From positions 775,443 through 839,442 of the forward strand of contig JABSRZ010000003.1 in the NCBI GenBank assembly GCA_013214705.1: a DNA stretch of 64,000 nucleotides, in the 5' to 3' direction. Source of the stretch: Hyphomicrobiales bacterium. GTDB taxonomy: Bacteria > Pseudomonadota > Alphaproteobacteria > Rhizobiales > OSC116. This document shows, one piece after another, positions 38,520 through 48,211 of the stretch. Every line of letters starts with the position of its first letter. Position 1 is the first letter of the stretch. The notes under the pieces were generated by a model. The model ran no database searches. It was not told the origin of the DNA and worked only from the letters and a program-made list of their open reading frames with translations. Both the position numbers and the translations under genes were made by a program.

Positions 38520-39767
38520 TTATTCGGCCGGCCCTACGGTGACTTGTGCCATATTTTTAACGTCAAGTAAACGCGCGGCCATAATACCAATTTCATCTTT
38601 GCTGACTTTATTCACCAAATTATTACGCTGGTCGATAAAACCGATGCCAAAGTCGAAATATTGCATCGATAATAACTGATGGGCAATTTTCGAACCGGTG
38701 TCAAAACGCAGTGGATACGCACCTGTTAAGTAGGTTTTGGCGTTTTCAAGCTCTTCGTCAGTTACCCCTTTGTCGTGCATTTTTTCTATTTCTTGACGTA
38801 AAATCTTAATGGTTTCGGCCATTTTATCGGCAGATGTGGCGGCATTACCGGTTATCAGCGAGCCATGTTTTAACGGGATAAGCGAGGTATGAATGCCATA
38901 AGTGAGGCCGCGTTTTTCGCGTATTTCTTCCATCAGACGAGATGAAAAACCACCGCCGCCCAAAATATGGTTAAGCACCATTAAACTCATAAAACTAGGG
39001 TCATTTTGCGCCACCGATGGCAAGGCGAAATTGACCACGGCTTGCGGCACATCCATAACATGATGTTGGGTTTGGCCGATGCCAACAAATTCGGCTTCTT
39101 CTACTTGTTTGGCTGGTTTGCTTAAGTTTTTTCGGCCGCTAAATATGCGGCTTACCAATGCTTCGGCTTCGCTCTCGTTGACATCGCCGACAATCACCAA
39201 ATAGGGGTGATCGGCATTAAAATTTTGCTGGGCAGCATGCACCAAGTCGGTTTGGTTTAATGCGTTCAAACTTTGTTCGCTGCCTTTTACCAAATTGCCA
39301 TAGGCGTGTTCGCCAAAGCATAATTTCATTAGTTTTTTGGCCGCAACTTCTGATGGGTTGGTGCTGGCACTGCGGATGGAAGCTATAATTTGCGCCTTAA
39401 CTCGGGCGGTAGCCGCTTCGCTAAAATGCGGTTCAAACATGGCCATGTGCAACAGGTCAGCCGCGCGTTCTTTATGCTTGGTGAGCATTTTTAACGAGCC
39501 ATTTATAATGTCTCTCGTGGCCGAGAAATGCAGATGGGTGGCGGTTTCATCCAAAGCTTTATGAAAAGCTTGGTCATCAAGTTCGCCCGCGCCTTCATCT
39601 AACAATGCGCTCATTAAATAGGCCAAACCATGCTGGTTGGCATCTAATGAAGAGCCGCCAATAAACGCAAATTCTATGTTTATGATTGGCAGGCGATGGT
39701 CTTCAACCAACCAAACTTCTAAATCGGCTGCCGCAGTTTGGCTGAGCTGTAATTGTTTAATCTGCAT
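38520..39767 (-). CDS. M16-family peptidase-like protein, zinc site absent
   Basis: A 415-residue M16 homologue in which the HxxEH motif is replaced (QHGLAYLMSALLDEGAG), so it cannot bind the catalytic zinc. The C-terminal block HILGGGGFSSRLMEEIREKRGLTYGI is well kept. Such proteins pair with an active M16 subunit, and the active partner is encoded immediately upstream with an 11-bp overlap. The pair resembles the alpha/beta mitochondrial processing peptidase and bacterial M16B dimers. No signal peptide is evident. Confidence 0.88.
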   Translation of the reverse strand: MQIKQLQLSQTAAADLEVWLVEDHRLPIINIEFAFIGGSSLDANQHGLAYLMSALLDEGAGELDDQAFHKALDETATHLHFSATRDIINGSLKMLTKHKERAADLLHMAMFEPHFSEAATARVKAQIIASIRSASTNPSEVAAKKLMKLCFGEHAYGNLVKGSEQSLNALNQTDLVHAAQQNFNADHPYLVIVGDVNESEAEALVSRIFSGRKNLSKPAKQVEEAEFVGIGQTQHHVMDVPQAVVNFALPSVAQNDPSFMSLMVLNHILGGGGFSSRLMEEIREKRGLTYGIHTSLIPLKHGSLITGNAATSADKMAETIKILRQEIEKMHDKGVTDEELENAKTYLTGAYPLRFDTGSKIAHQLLSMQYFDFGIGFIDQRNNLVNKVSKDEIGIMAARLLDVKNMAQVTVGPAE

Positions 39768-41100
39768 TATTTACATCCGCTTCTGCCACAGTTTCGCCAA
39801 TACCCAAAAGATGTTCATCTTTGCCCCATAAATGCCCGGTAACCGATGATTTTTCATCGATATATTGCGACAATGCGTCTAATATATCGGCTTTTGTCAG
39901 GCTTTCTATACGCTCTGGCCAGTCTAAAATATCTTCTAAAGTCATGTTGCAGCATAAGGCTGCGCCAATCATCCGCGCCATCGATGTTTGGTTGTCTCTT
40001 GTGTAGAGGCTTTCGGCCACCATCAGGTTTTTGGCACGCTCAAATGCGCTATCCGATGGGCCTTTTTCTAGAAAATTCGCCACCGAAACATCGATCAACT
40101 CGGCCATATGCGACAGGCCAAAGGGTTCACGCGGTATGGCGTAAAGCCCTAAAGGTGCGTAATCCATCGCCACCGAATTATACCAGCCACCAGCGGCCAC
40201 AGCGGCTTGTTGATTAACCACCAAATCGACATATAAATGCGAGGTTGTGCTGCCCGCCAATAACAATATACCCAATTGCAAAGCTTCGGCTTGCTTGTCT
40301 TTTTCGGCATTTGCCACCCGTGCAGACGGGGCTAAATATTGCCTAATCCATTGTGGTTGCTCTACTCGTTCATCAAACATATCCACTTGTCGCGCGCACA
40401 TATGTGGCGGCTCGATGACCCGTTTGCGCGGGGTGATGTTTTGCGATTTTATGCTGCCATAATGTTTTTGTGCCAGCTTTAACACCTGCTCAGGAGTCAC
40501 ATCGCCAGCCACCACCAATATGGCATTATCTGGCGCATAATGTTGTTTATAAAATTTTATCGCGTCATGCCGGTTTAGCTCAGCAATTTCATGATCCCAG
40601 CCAATAATTGGCACGCCATAAGGGTGGGCTAAAAATAAAGCTGCGGTCATTTGCTCAAAATGTATGGCGTCGGGTTTGTTGTCTGTGCGTTGTTTGCGCT
40701 CTTCGCGCACCACGTCTCTTTCGGGCAATAATACCTCATCCGATAAGGTCAAGCCGGTCATTCTATCGGCCTCAAGCTCCATAGCCAATTCTAACCTATC
40801 GGCGGCCAACCGCTCAAAATAGCAGGTATAATCTTGCCCGGTAAAGGCGTTGTCCTGCCCGCCATTTTTGGCAATAATTTTGGAATGCTCACCCGGGGCT
40901 ATTTTGTCTGTGCCCTTAAACATCAGATGTTCTAAAAAATGGGCGATGCCAGATTTGCCGGCCACTTCGTCGGCAGCGCCAACTTTATACCATAACATAT
41001 GGGTGATGACCGGGGCACGGTGGTCTTCAATAACCACTACATCCAAGCCATTAGCGAGAGAAAAACAGCTAATGCCGTTTTTCTTTTTTTCTATTTTCAT
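39757..41100 (-). CDS. M16-family zinc peptidase, active subunit
   Basis: A 447-residue metallopeptidase with the inverted zinc motif HFLEH (H54, E57, H58) in SGIAHFLEHLMFKGTD and the remote glutamate in the RDVVREERKQR helix. It probably forms a heterodimer with the zinc-less protein encoded next. No clear signal peptide is seen, in contrast to many PqqL-type homologues. It is downstream of lspA and a lipoprotein gene, an order seen widely in alphaproteobacteria. Confidence 0.9.
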   Translation of the reverse strand: MKIEKKKNGISCFSLANGLDVVVIEDHRAPVITHMLWYKVGAADEVAGKSGIAHFLEHLMFKGTDKIAPGEHSKIIAKNGGQDNAFTGQDYTCYFERLAADRLELAMELEADRMTGLTLSDEVLLPERDVVREERKQRTDNKPDAIHFEQMTAALFLAHPYGVPIIGWDHEIAELNRHDAIKFYKQHYAPDNAILVVAGDVTPEQVLKLAQKHYGSIKSQNITPRKRVIEPPHMCARQVDMFDERVEQPQWIRQYLAPSARVANAEKDKQAEALQLGILLLAGSTTSHLYVDLVVNQQAAVAAGGWYNSVAMDYAPLGLYAIPREPFGLSHMAELIDVSVANFLEKGPSDSAFERAKNLMVAESLYTRDNQTSMARMIGAALCCNMTLEDILDWPERIESLTKADILDALSQYIDEKSSVTGHLWGKDEHLLGIGETVAEADVNNAD

Positions 41101-41141
41101 AAGTTCACTTTTCTGAATGTCAATTTATTCACATGTGCAAT

Positions 41142-41807
41142 TCATTCAATAGTGATGAAATATTCGCCACAAGTGAATTTTTTACCTTCGAGCTTGCAAC
41201 TTGCATTAGCGGCTGCAACCAGCGCGGCCGTGGCCAATGGGTTAACCATTTTGCCAGCGCGCATGTCGGTCCTAAAGGTGAATAAATCGGTAAATTTATA
41301 ATCTTTGGGGGCTATTTTGCTCACCACTGCCAACTTAACTTCTGGTTTAACTTCGGGCTTTGGCTCTACTTTAACCACCGGCATAATGGCTGGCCGCGGT
41401 ATTGGCTTGCCGATAACCACTGCTTTGGTAATTTTTGGTGTGGCAATTGTTGGGGCGACAATTTTTGGCGCTATAATTTTTGGTGTGCCAGTAATAGGGT
41501 CGACTATAAGCGGCTCTACAACGGCTGCTTCTGTGGCTTGTGGTTGATCAAATAGGCCGAAAAAGTTAAAAAAGTTTGGTGAGCTTTCGGCCACTTTAAT
41601 GTTGTCATTATTGCCTTGGGGGGTTGGCAATTCACTACCATTTGCTTGCACAAGTGGGGCATTTGTTTCGACATTATTGGCATCAATGCCTTCATTAGAT
41701 ATGCCAATCATTTCGCCAAAACCGCCGGTAGATGAGCAAGATGAAAGGAATGTAGCCACAGCTATAACCATTATAAATTTTAAATAAAATCCCGCAGCCA
41801 ATTTCAT
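41142..41807 (-). CDS. Lipoprotein with Pro-Lys-Ile repeats
   Basis: A 221-residue predicted lipoprotein: hydrophobic signal then a lipobox LSSC with the lipidated Cys at position 24. The middle (about 105-155) is low-complexity, with repeated PKI/PTI and KPEVKPEVK units that form an extended linker. The C-terminal 65 residues contain two cysteines (ASCKLEGKKFTCGEYF) and may be a small disulfide-bonded domain. No known family is recognised. It lies next to lspA, whose product would mature it. Confidence 0.75.
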   Translation of the reverse strand: MKLAAGFYLKFIMVIAVATFLSSCSSTGGFGEMIGISNEGIDANNVETNAPLVQANGSELPTPQGNNDNIKVAESSPNFFNFFGLFDQPQATEAAVVEPLIVDPITGTPKIIAPKIVAPTIATPKITKAVVIGKPIPRPAIMPVVKVEPKPEVKPEVKLAVVSKIAPKDYKFTDLFTFRTDMRAGKMVNPLATAALVAAANASCKLEGKKFTCGEYFITIE

Positions 41808-41872
41808 GCCCTACCCCTAATCATTACGCGCTTGTTAACATGCCAATATATTACAGGCTAAATTTAAATTAT

Positions 41873-42406
41873 TCAAACTACTTTACGCTTTGAGAGAATA
41901 AAAACATCAAACAGCATTAATATCACCCCCAATGTCATGGCTATATCGGCAATGTTAAACACATACCAGGTGTAATCGCCAAATTTTGGCTGAAAAACAT
42001 CCACAACCCCTTGGCGAAACCATCGATCAAAGCCATTGCCTAAGGCTGTGCCGATAAAAAATGAATAATATATAACGCTAATTTTTTGTTTGGTGCGCAA
42101 TGTCACTATGATCAAAATTATAGCAATAACGCTGGTGAGGGCGGCTAAAAAATAACTGCCCATGCCCGATTGTTGAAACAGGCCGTAAGATACGCCCTTA
42201 TTCCACACCAAAACCAAATTCATAAATGGCAACCATTGCACCACGCCTTTATGAGCTAAATCATAAATTTCGAGCATATAATATTTATGCAATTGGTCGG
42301 CGGCAAACCAAAACCCCGCAATTGACGTCAGCCAAACCAAACGTTGTTTAAAACTTAAATGGTTTGGCTGGGTTTCATTTGGCTGGGTATGATTTGGGTT
42401 TGCCAC
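41873..42406 (-). CDS. lspA: Lipoprotein signal peptidase (signal peptidase II)
   Basis: A 177-residue, four-span aspartic peptidase that removes the signal peptide from prolipoproteins. Both catalytic aspartates are seen in the pattern GNGFDRWFRQGVVDVF and FNIADIAMTLGV. The N-terminal 18 residues include the repeat TQPN-TQPN, caused by a small DNA repeat, and are probably not functional. It follows ileS by 11 bp, giving the conserved ribF-ileS-lspA order. Confidence 0.95.
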   Translation of the reverse strand: MANPNHTQPNETQPNHLSFKQRLVWLTSIAGFWFAADQLHKYYMLEIYDLAHKGVVQWLPFMNLVLVWNKGVSYGLFQQSGMGSYFLAALTSVIAIILIIVTLRTKQKISVIYYSFFIGTALGNGFDRWFRQGVVDVFQPKFGDYTWYVFNIADIAMTLGVILMLFDVFILSKRKVV

Positions 42407-42417
42407 GGCACTAAATC

Positions 42418-45276
42418 CTATTGAGCGGCATCATAAATACGCACTGCCTCAGCATCACGGGCCGATAATTCTGGGTATTTCGGGTCCGAACCCACATCGA
42501 GCAAAATCTTCCAACTGCGCTGGCATTTGGTGCCTTTGGCCATTTTATGCACCACAGAAACGCCCGTAACATCTGGCAATGTGAAGCCGTTATCAATGCT
42601 TTGGTTCAGCTTCAAATCAGCTTGCGAGGTGATGAAAATATCAGCAAAATCACCATCTGACATGCCGTCAAACAAAGTTAAATATGCCGGATTGTCAATG
42701 TATATGTCTGGCGAAGATTCTAAACTAGAGCCGATGCGTTTCTCGCGCCGTTCAATTTCCAACGCGCCGGTTACCACTTTACGCACTTCGCGAATTTTGC
42801 CCCATTTGTCGGCCAAGGCATCATCACGCCACGTGTCTTTCATCGGCGGAAATAGGTGCAAATGCACACTGTCGTTCAAATCTGGAAAACGGGTTTGCCA
42901 CACCTCTTCCATCGTGAAGGCTAAAATTGGCGATAACCAAGCGGTGATGGCGTGGAACACCAAGTCCATAACCGTGCGGCTGGCGCGGCGGTTAATGCTG
43001 TCTGGCGCATCGCAATAAAGCGCATCTTTGCGGATGTCAAAATAGAATGCCGACAGATCAAACGCGCAGAAATTAAGCACTTGCTGGCTAACGGTTTTAA
43101 AATCATATCCCATATAGGCCGCGCGCACTTGTTTGTCGAGCGCATGTAACCGATCTAAAATATAGCGTTCTAGCTCTGGCATTTGAGCAAAATCTAGCCG
43201 CTCAGCCTCGTTGAAATCGCTGATATTGCCGAGCAAAAACCGCATGGTATTGCGCAATTTCCGATAGCTATCCATGGTGGTTTTAATGGCTTCATCGCCA
43301 AGCCGGGTATTGTCGGTATAATCGGTCGAACCAACCCAAAGGCGTAATATATCAGCACCTTGGCTATTGGCCATTTTAACCGGGTCCATGCCATTGCCGA
43401 GCGATTTAGACATTTTCTTGCCGTGTTTATCGTTGACAAAACCATGAGTTAACACGGCTTTATAAGGCGCTTTACCTCGCGTGCCAATGCCGTTCATCAA
43501 TGATGATTGGAACCAGCCTCGATGTTGGTCGGTACCTTCTAAATATAAATCAGCTGGCCAAACATGGTCGGCCCGGGCTTCGAGCACAAAGGCGTGGGTC
43601 GAGCCAGAATCAAACCAAACGTCTAAAATATCGCCAACCATGTCATAATCTGCCGGGTCATAATTGGTAGATTTTAAGAAATATTCAGCATCTTGGGCAA
43701 ACCAAATGTCGGCACCATGCTGCTCAAACTCATCGGCAATAAAGTTATTCAACTCATCATCACGGAGCAATTCACCGGTTTGTTTATGGGTGAAACAGCA
43801 TAAAGGCACACCCCAAGCCCGTTGCCGAGATATCACCCAATCTGGGCGGCCTTCGACCATAGCGCGAATGCGGTTTTTGCTGATTTCAGGATACCATTTC
43901 ACGTCATTGTCAATGGCGTGTAAAGCTTTCTCGCGCAGGTCATTAACCTCCATCGAGATAAACCATTGCGGGGTATTGCGAAAAATAATCGGGGCTTTTG
44001 AGCGCCAAGAATGTGGGTAGCTATGGCGCACGCTGCCTTTGGCTACCATGTTGCCAACCTCGATAAGCTGTTTGATAACCGCGCCATTGGCCGCGCCAAA
44101 TTTGCCTTTATCGTCAATCACTTGCAAGCCAGCAAATAAAGGCACATGGTCAAAATATTTGCCATCTGCGCCGACAGTTTGTGGAATTTCGAGTTTTTCA
44201 CGTACGCCAATTTCGTAATCATCTGCGCCATGGCCGGGGGCGGTGTGCACAAAGCCCGTACCAGCTTCATTGGTCACATGGTCGCCAGCAAATAAAGGCA
44301 CGTCAAAATCATAACCTAAACCGCGCAATGGGTGGCTCATTATGGCGCCGGTTAATTGCGCGGCGGTTAAATCGGTAGTTTTGGTTAGGGTTATGCCCTT
44401 GGCTTTCGCCGCCACATCATCGGCTAATTCCACCGCCAAAATAAGCTTATCACCAAGTTGCGCTAGGCTTTCATCCGTCACTTCGGTCACTTCATATACG
44501 GCGTAGGGAATTTTTTGGCTAAAGCAAACGGCCCGGTTGGCAGGTATAGTCCATGGGGTGGTGGTCCAGATAACCACCGACGCGCCGGCAATGGCAGGGT
44601 CGCCAGAAATGATGGGGAATTTCACCCAAATGGTTGGCGATTTGTGATCTTGATATTCAATTTCAGCTTCGGCAAGTGAGGTTTTTTCGACCACTGACCA
44701 CATAACCGGTTTTGAACCTTGATACAGGCCGCCATTCATCACATATTTCATAAACTCGCGGGCAATCTGTGCCTCGGCTGGGAATTTCATAGTTGTATAG
44801 GGGTTATCCCATTCGCCATTTACGCCCAAACGTTTAAACTCATCGCGTTGAATGTCGACCCATTTTGCCGCAAATGTCCGGCATTCTTGCCTAAATTCGA
44901 CCAGATCAACATCGTCTTTATCTAGCCCTTTGGCACGGTATTTTTCTTCGATCTTCCATTCAATTGGCAGGCCATGGCAATCCCAACCGGGCACATAAAG
45001 CGCATCTTTGCCCATCATTTGTTGGCTACGGGTGATGATGTCTTTCAAAATTTTATTTTGCGCATGCCCGGCATGTAAATGGCCATTGGCATAAGGCGGG
45101 CCATCATGCAAAATAAATTTTGTTCGGCCTTTGGCGGCGGCTCTTAATTTTTTATATAAGTCTAAATCCGCCCAATGTTCCAAATGTTTAGGTTCGGCTT
45201 TTGCCAGCCCTGCTCGCATAGGAAAACTGGTTTTTGGCAATGCCAAAGTGTCTTTATAATCTCTAGATTCGCTCAT
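42418..45276 (-). CDS. ileS: Isoleucyl-tRNA synthetase
   Basis: A 952-residue class I synthetase charging tRNA-Ile. The HIGH motif occurs as GPPYANGHLHAGHA (about residue 60), the WDCHGLPIEWKIEE block follows, the editing domain holds WTTTPWTIPANRA, and KMSKS is present exactly in GKKMSKSLGNGMDP. C-terminal residues QRSWKI replace the usual zinc finger partly: only one cysteine in GTKCQRSW is visible, so the C-terminal zinc site may be lost. No T-box or other leader control is evident. Confidence 0.96.
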   Translation of the reverse strand: MSESRDYKDTLALPKTSFPMRAGLAKAEPKHLEHWADLDLYKKLRAAAKGRTKFILHDGPPYANGHLHAGHAQNKILKDIITRSQQMMGKDALYVPGWDCHGLPIEWKIEEKYRAKGLDKDDVDLVEFRQECRTFAAKWVDIQRDEFKRLGVNGEWDNPYTTMKFPAEAQIAREFMKYVMNGGLYQGSKPVMWSVVEKTSLAEAEIEYQDHKSPTIWVKFPIISGDPAIAGASVVIWTTTPWTIPANRAVCFSQKIPYAVYEVTEVTDESLAQLGDKLILAVELADDVAAKAKGITLTKTTDLTAAQLTGAIMSHPLRGLGYDFDVPLFAGDHVTNEAGTGFVHTAPGHGADDYEIGVREKLEIPQTVGADGKYFDHVPLFAGLQVIDDKGKFGAANGAVIKQLIEVGNMVAKGSVRHSYPHSWRSKAPIIFRNTPQWFISMEVNDLREKALHAIDNDVKWYPEISKNRIRAMVEGRPDWVISRQRAWGVPLCCFTHKQTGELLRDDELNNFIADEFEQHGADIWFAQDAEYFLKSTNYDPADYDMVGDILDVWFDSGSTHAFVLEARADHVWPADLYLEGTDQHRGWFQSSLMNGIGTRGKAPYKAVLTHGFVNDKHGKKMSKSLGNGMDPVKMANSQGADILRLWVGSTDYTDNTRLGDEAIKTTMDSYRKLRNTMRFLLGNISDFNEAERLDFAQMPELERYILDRLHALDKQVRAAYMGYDFKTVSQQVLNFCAFDLSAFYFDIRKDALYCDAPDSINRRASRTVMDLVFHAITAWLSPILAFTMEEVWQTRFPDLNDSVHLHLFPPMKDTWRDDALADKWGKIREVRKVVTGALEIERREKRIGSSLESSPDIYIDNPAYLTLFDGMSDGDFADIFITSQADLKLNQSIDNGFTLPDVTGVSVVHKMAKGTKCQRSWKILLDVGSDPKYPELSARDAEAVRIYDAAQ

Positions 45277-45534
45277 TTTTAGCTCTTTTTTGGCGCGGCT
45301 ATATTTGGTTTACTGCCGGCTATTTTAATGTTTAAGTTGGCTTAAATATCCCGGCCTTGACGTTTAAGTTAACGCAAAAACCGGGCTGATAATTCGTATG
45401 AGACGATCGGCTATGGTATATTTTAAGCTAGATTTAAATTTATTTTGAACCAACATATATTGCTCTTCAATTTTCTAAAAGATTAGAAGCTTTATGAACT
45501 GAAATGCGGGGTAAATCAAATAATTTTCTGATAT

Positions 45535-46533
45535 TCAAGCGATTTTATGAATTCTCTGGGTTGGAGATGGGTTTTTGGCAAAATATTGCTTAATTTGCAC
45601 CACATCCTTATCTATAGCTGCAATGAGCGGCTCTAACCCTTCAAACTTTTCATCATCTCTGATGAATTTATGCAGATGAATTTTTACCTGTTTGCCATAA
45701 ATATCTCGATCGAAATCAAATATAAATATTTCGAACCTGGCACCAACGCCGTTAACCGTGGGGCGGGTGCCATAATTGCCAGCGCCTTGGAATAATTGGC
45801 CATCAATTTCTATTTGGGCGGCATAAGTGCCGTGTTTTAACTCGCAATCGGAGCGGGTGGCAATGTTGGCGGTTGGGAAGCCAATGGTGCGGCCCAACTG
45901 TTTGCCCTCGACAACCACACCATTTAAATACCAAGAATGGCCAAGCAATTGCGTGGCAAGTGCCGGTTCGCCATCGCGCAATGCTTGGCGAACCTTGCTC
46001 GATGAAATGGTTTGTTGGCTGTGTTTTAGTGGCTTCAATACGCTGACGCCAAAGCCATATTTTTCGCCCCACAGGGTTAACATTTCGGCGTTGCCTTGGC
46101 GGTTTTTGCCAAAATAAAAATTTTCGCCAACGATAATGTGCGAAATGCCAAGCATGGTGACCAATATTTTTTGCACAAATTCTTCTGCCGTCAACGCCGC
46201 CAACTGCTTGGAAAATTCTAGCATAACTAGTATGTCTATGCCCAATTGTTCGAACAAATCGGCACGGGTGGCATTGTCTGTTAACCTAAAAAAATTACCT
46301 GTCGGGTTAAAAAATGCCCGCGGATGCGGCGAAAAGGTGATGACCCCAAATGGTTTGCGTTGCTTGGAACTGCCAGTTTGTTGAGCAATTTCAAGAGCCT
46401 GTTTCAAGATATATTGGTGACCTTTATGCACGCCGTCAAAATTACCGATGGCCAATATTGCCGATTTTTTGTCGTCAGGCAATTGGCGCGAGCCGTTAAC
46501 TGTTTCACTGGCATTGGTGGTAAATCGAAACAT
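45535..46533 (-). CDS. ribF: Bifunctional riboflavin kinase / FAD synthetase
   Basis: A 332-residue enzyme making FMN and FAD. The N-terminal nucleotidyltransferase domain has IGNFDGVHKGHQYIL and VGENFYFGKNRQGN, and the C-terminal kinase domain has LGRTIGFPTANI, GTYAAQIEIDG and NYGTRPTVNG with the terminal FDRDIYGK segment. It lies upstream of ileS and lspA on the same strand, separated from ileS by about 260 bp, so ileS may have its own promoter. Confidence 0.95.
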   Translation of the reverse strand: MFRFTTNASETVNGSRQLPDDKKSAILAIGNFDGVHKGHQYILKQALEIAQQTGSSKQRKPFGVITFSPHPRAFFNPTGNFFRLTDNATRADLFEQLGIDILVMLEFSKQLAALTAEEFVQKILVTMLGISHIIVGENFYFGKNRQGNAEMLTLWGEKYGFGVSVLKPLKHSQQTISSSKVRQALRDGEPALATQLLGHSWYLNGVVVEGKQLGRTIGFPTANIATRSDCELKHGTYAAQIEIDGQLFQGAGNYGTRPTVNGVGARFEIFIFDFDRDIYGKQVKIHLHKFIRDDEKFEGLEPLIAAIDKDVVQIKQYFAKNPSPTQRIHKIA

Positions 46534-46786
46534 AGGAGGTGGTCACTAACAAAATTATATTGAGTGTCATTACATGCTTTATGACTGATAAAATAGAGTT
46601 TTACATAAAAGTTTACCATAAATCTATTCAATTTGCGTTTGTTAACCTTATTTTTATGTCCTTAGGCAAATATGTACCACAGATAAGTGCGAATTCCCTC
46701 GCTATCGTTCGCATTCATTTTGGTATTAGCGTATCGGTTTGATATGAGAGGGCATGTTATACCCCTAAATTCTTGGAGCGAATTGG

Positions 46787-47173
46787 ATGGCATTAAATCT
46801 TTCAATGGAAGTTTTGGTTGTTGATGACTATAAAACAATGATCAGAATTATTAGAAACCTTCTAAAACAACTGGGTTTTCAAAATATTGACGATGCGGCA
46901 GACGGAGCAGAAGCTCTTGGTAAGCTGAAAGAAAAAAGTTATGGCCTTATTATTTCCGATTGGAATATGGAACCAATGACTGGCTATGAATTGCTTAAAG
47001 AAGTTCGCTCTGACGACGTACTTGCGAAAACCCCTTTTATAATGGTGACCGCAGAATCTAAAACTGAAAATGTAATTGCTGCTAAAAAAGCTGGCGTGAA
47101 TAATTACATTGTAAAACCATTTAATGCCGCGACATTAAAAAATAAAATTAATGCAGTATTTGGCGAGTCATAA
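46787..47173 (+). CDS. cheY: CheY-type response regulator
   Basis: A 128-residue single-domain receiver. All CheY residues are in register with the E. coli protein: acidic pair D13/D14, phosphorylation site D58, switch residues T88 and Y107, and K110 before a cis proline. It has no output domain and should act by binding a target such as the flagellar switch. It is 65 bp upstream of a CheZ-like phosphatase gene and no kinase CheA or receptor gene is adjacent. GGAG precedes the start. Confidence 0.9.
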   Translation: MALNLSMEVLVVDDYKTMIRIIRNLLKQLGFQNIDDAADGAEALGKLKEKSYGLIISDWNMEPMTGYELLKEVRSDDVLAKTPFIMVTAESKTENVIAAKKAGVNNYIVKPFNAATLKNKINAVFGES

Positions 47174-47238
47174 AGACCTGTAGCCCCCCAAATTCAATTA
47201 TATTTTTTGAATTTCGCTAAAAACTAAGGTCAAATATT

Positions 47239-47883
47239 ATGAAATTTAACACCGCATTGTCAAAACACTCTGACGAGATTTTGAAGCTGTTAAAAAATGC
47301 ACGAGACAAAGACATAAAACTTAATGATGTTATGTCGATGGCTGAAATTATGATGAATAGCATGCATGCTTTTTTTAAAAGTATGGACGTTGCAGTTTAT
47401 AAAGAAATGCGCGACATTGCCACTTACATCGAAAAAGCCAAAGGCGATATATCAAACCTTCAAGCCAACAAATTAAAGGGCGAGCACATACCTGTGGCTG
47501 GCCGTGAGTTGGACGAAGTTGTGGCCGCAACCGAGCGGGCTACCGACATTATTATGGAAAACGCCGAAAATATTATGGCCACCGATACATCCGACCCAAT
47601 TGCCTACCAAAAGGCGGTGAATGAAGGGTTGATGAATATATTTGAAGCCTGTAGCTTCCAAGACATTACCGGCCAGCGCATAACCAAAGTGGTCGGCACG
47701 TTAAAACACATTGAAGAGCGGGTGTCTAAATTTGCCTCTGCCACCGGTGTGCAAGACAGTGAAGGTGTGTTTACTGAAGAAGAAATAAAACGCTTTAAAC
47801 GCCAAAAAGATCTTATTTTACACGGCCCGCAAGCCGAAGGCAAAGGCACCGCACAAGATGATATTGACGCGATGTTTGATTGA
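47239..47883 (+). CDS. cheZ: CheZ-like CheY-phosphatase
   Basis: A 214-residue mostly helical protein. The catalytic motif is FQDITGQRITKV with D142 and Q146, equivalent to D143/Q147 of E. coli CheZ, near the end of a long four-helix-bundle region. The last residues (DDIDAMFD) resemble the short acidic CheY-binding tail of CheZ. It forms a two-gene unit with the upstream CheY. An intrinsic terminator follows 20 bp after the stop. Confidence 0.85.
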   Translation: MKFNTALSKHSDEILKLLKNARDKDIKLNDVMSMAEIMMNSMHAFFKSMDVAVYKEMRDIATYIEKAKGDISNLQANKLKGEHIPVAGRELDEVVAATERATDIIMENAENIMATDTSDPIAYQKAVNEGLMNIFEACSFQDITGQRITKVVGTLKHIEERVSKFASATGVQDSEGVFTEEEIKRFKRQKDLILHGPQAEGKGTAQDDIDAMFD

Positions 47884-47902
47884 TTAGTTGCTAATGAATT
47901 TG

Positions 47903-47929
47903 AAAGCCACCTTTTGGGTGGCTTTTTTT
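47903..47929 (+). terminator. Intrinsic terminator of the cheY-cheZ unit
   Basis: An 8-bp stem (AAGCCACC/GGTGGCTT) with a 5-nt loop is followed by seven T, the classical form. Confidence 0.9.
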
Positions 47930-48070
47930 ATGCCACAGTTTCTGGATTTGCGCACGAGTTTCCGACGCTGAACCTGCCTTTAATCTTGCTAAGACATAGA
48001 CAGTTAGCGCTCCTGCGTATACAGGGATTCCTCCATCTATATCGCTCACGGCCATACCGCACTTCGTGCT

Positions 48071-48144
48071 GGCCTACGCGGGTGCGCCACATAAGTGGCG
48101 GCCTCCAATCCGGCTGGTTCAAAAAACACATGAGTTTTTTGAAC
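48071..48144 (+). repeat. Dispersed hairpin element, copy C1 (variant)
   Basis: The same order of elements as in the other copies, but with altered stems: GCCAC-ATAA-GTGGC, then GCC-TCCAATCC-GGC, then a perfect 11-bp AT-rich stem (GTTCAAAAAAC at 48117-48127, GTTTTTTGAAC at 48134-48144). The upstream stretch 47930-48070 shows no gene. Confidence 0.6.
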
Positions 48145-48211
48145 GGGAGTTATGCGGCAATTTTGCGCTGAATTTCGGGAAACTACGGACAATGAGGTAG
48201 TGTGGGTAAAA

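Noticed and set aside
41305-41547. 80-codon plus-strand frame rich in Gly/Thr/Ile
   Set aside because: Complement of the repetitive linker of the lipoprotein gene; its regular pattern comes from those repeats.
45277-45534. T-box or other amino-acid leader before ileS
   Set aside because: No T-box core, specifier or antiterminator pattern, and such leaders are not expected in alphaproteobacteria.
47914-48171. 85-codon plus-strand frame in the cheZ/HAD gap
   Set aside because: Begins inside the cheZ terminator and crosses the variant hairpin element; not a gene.
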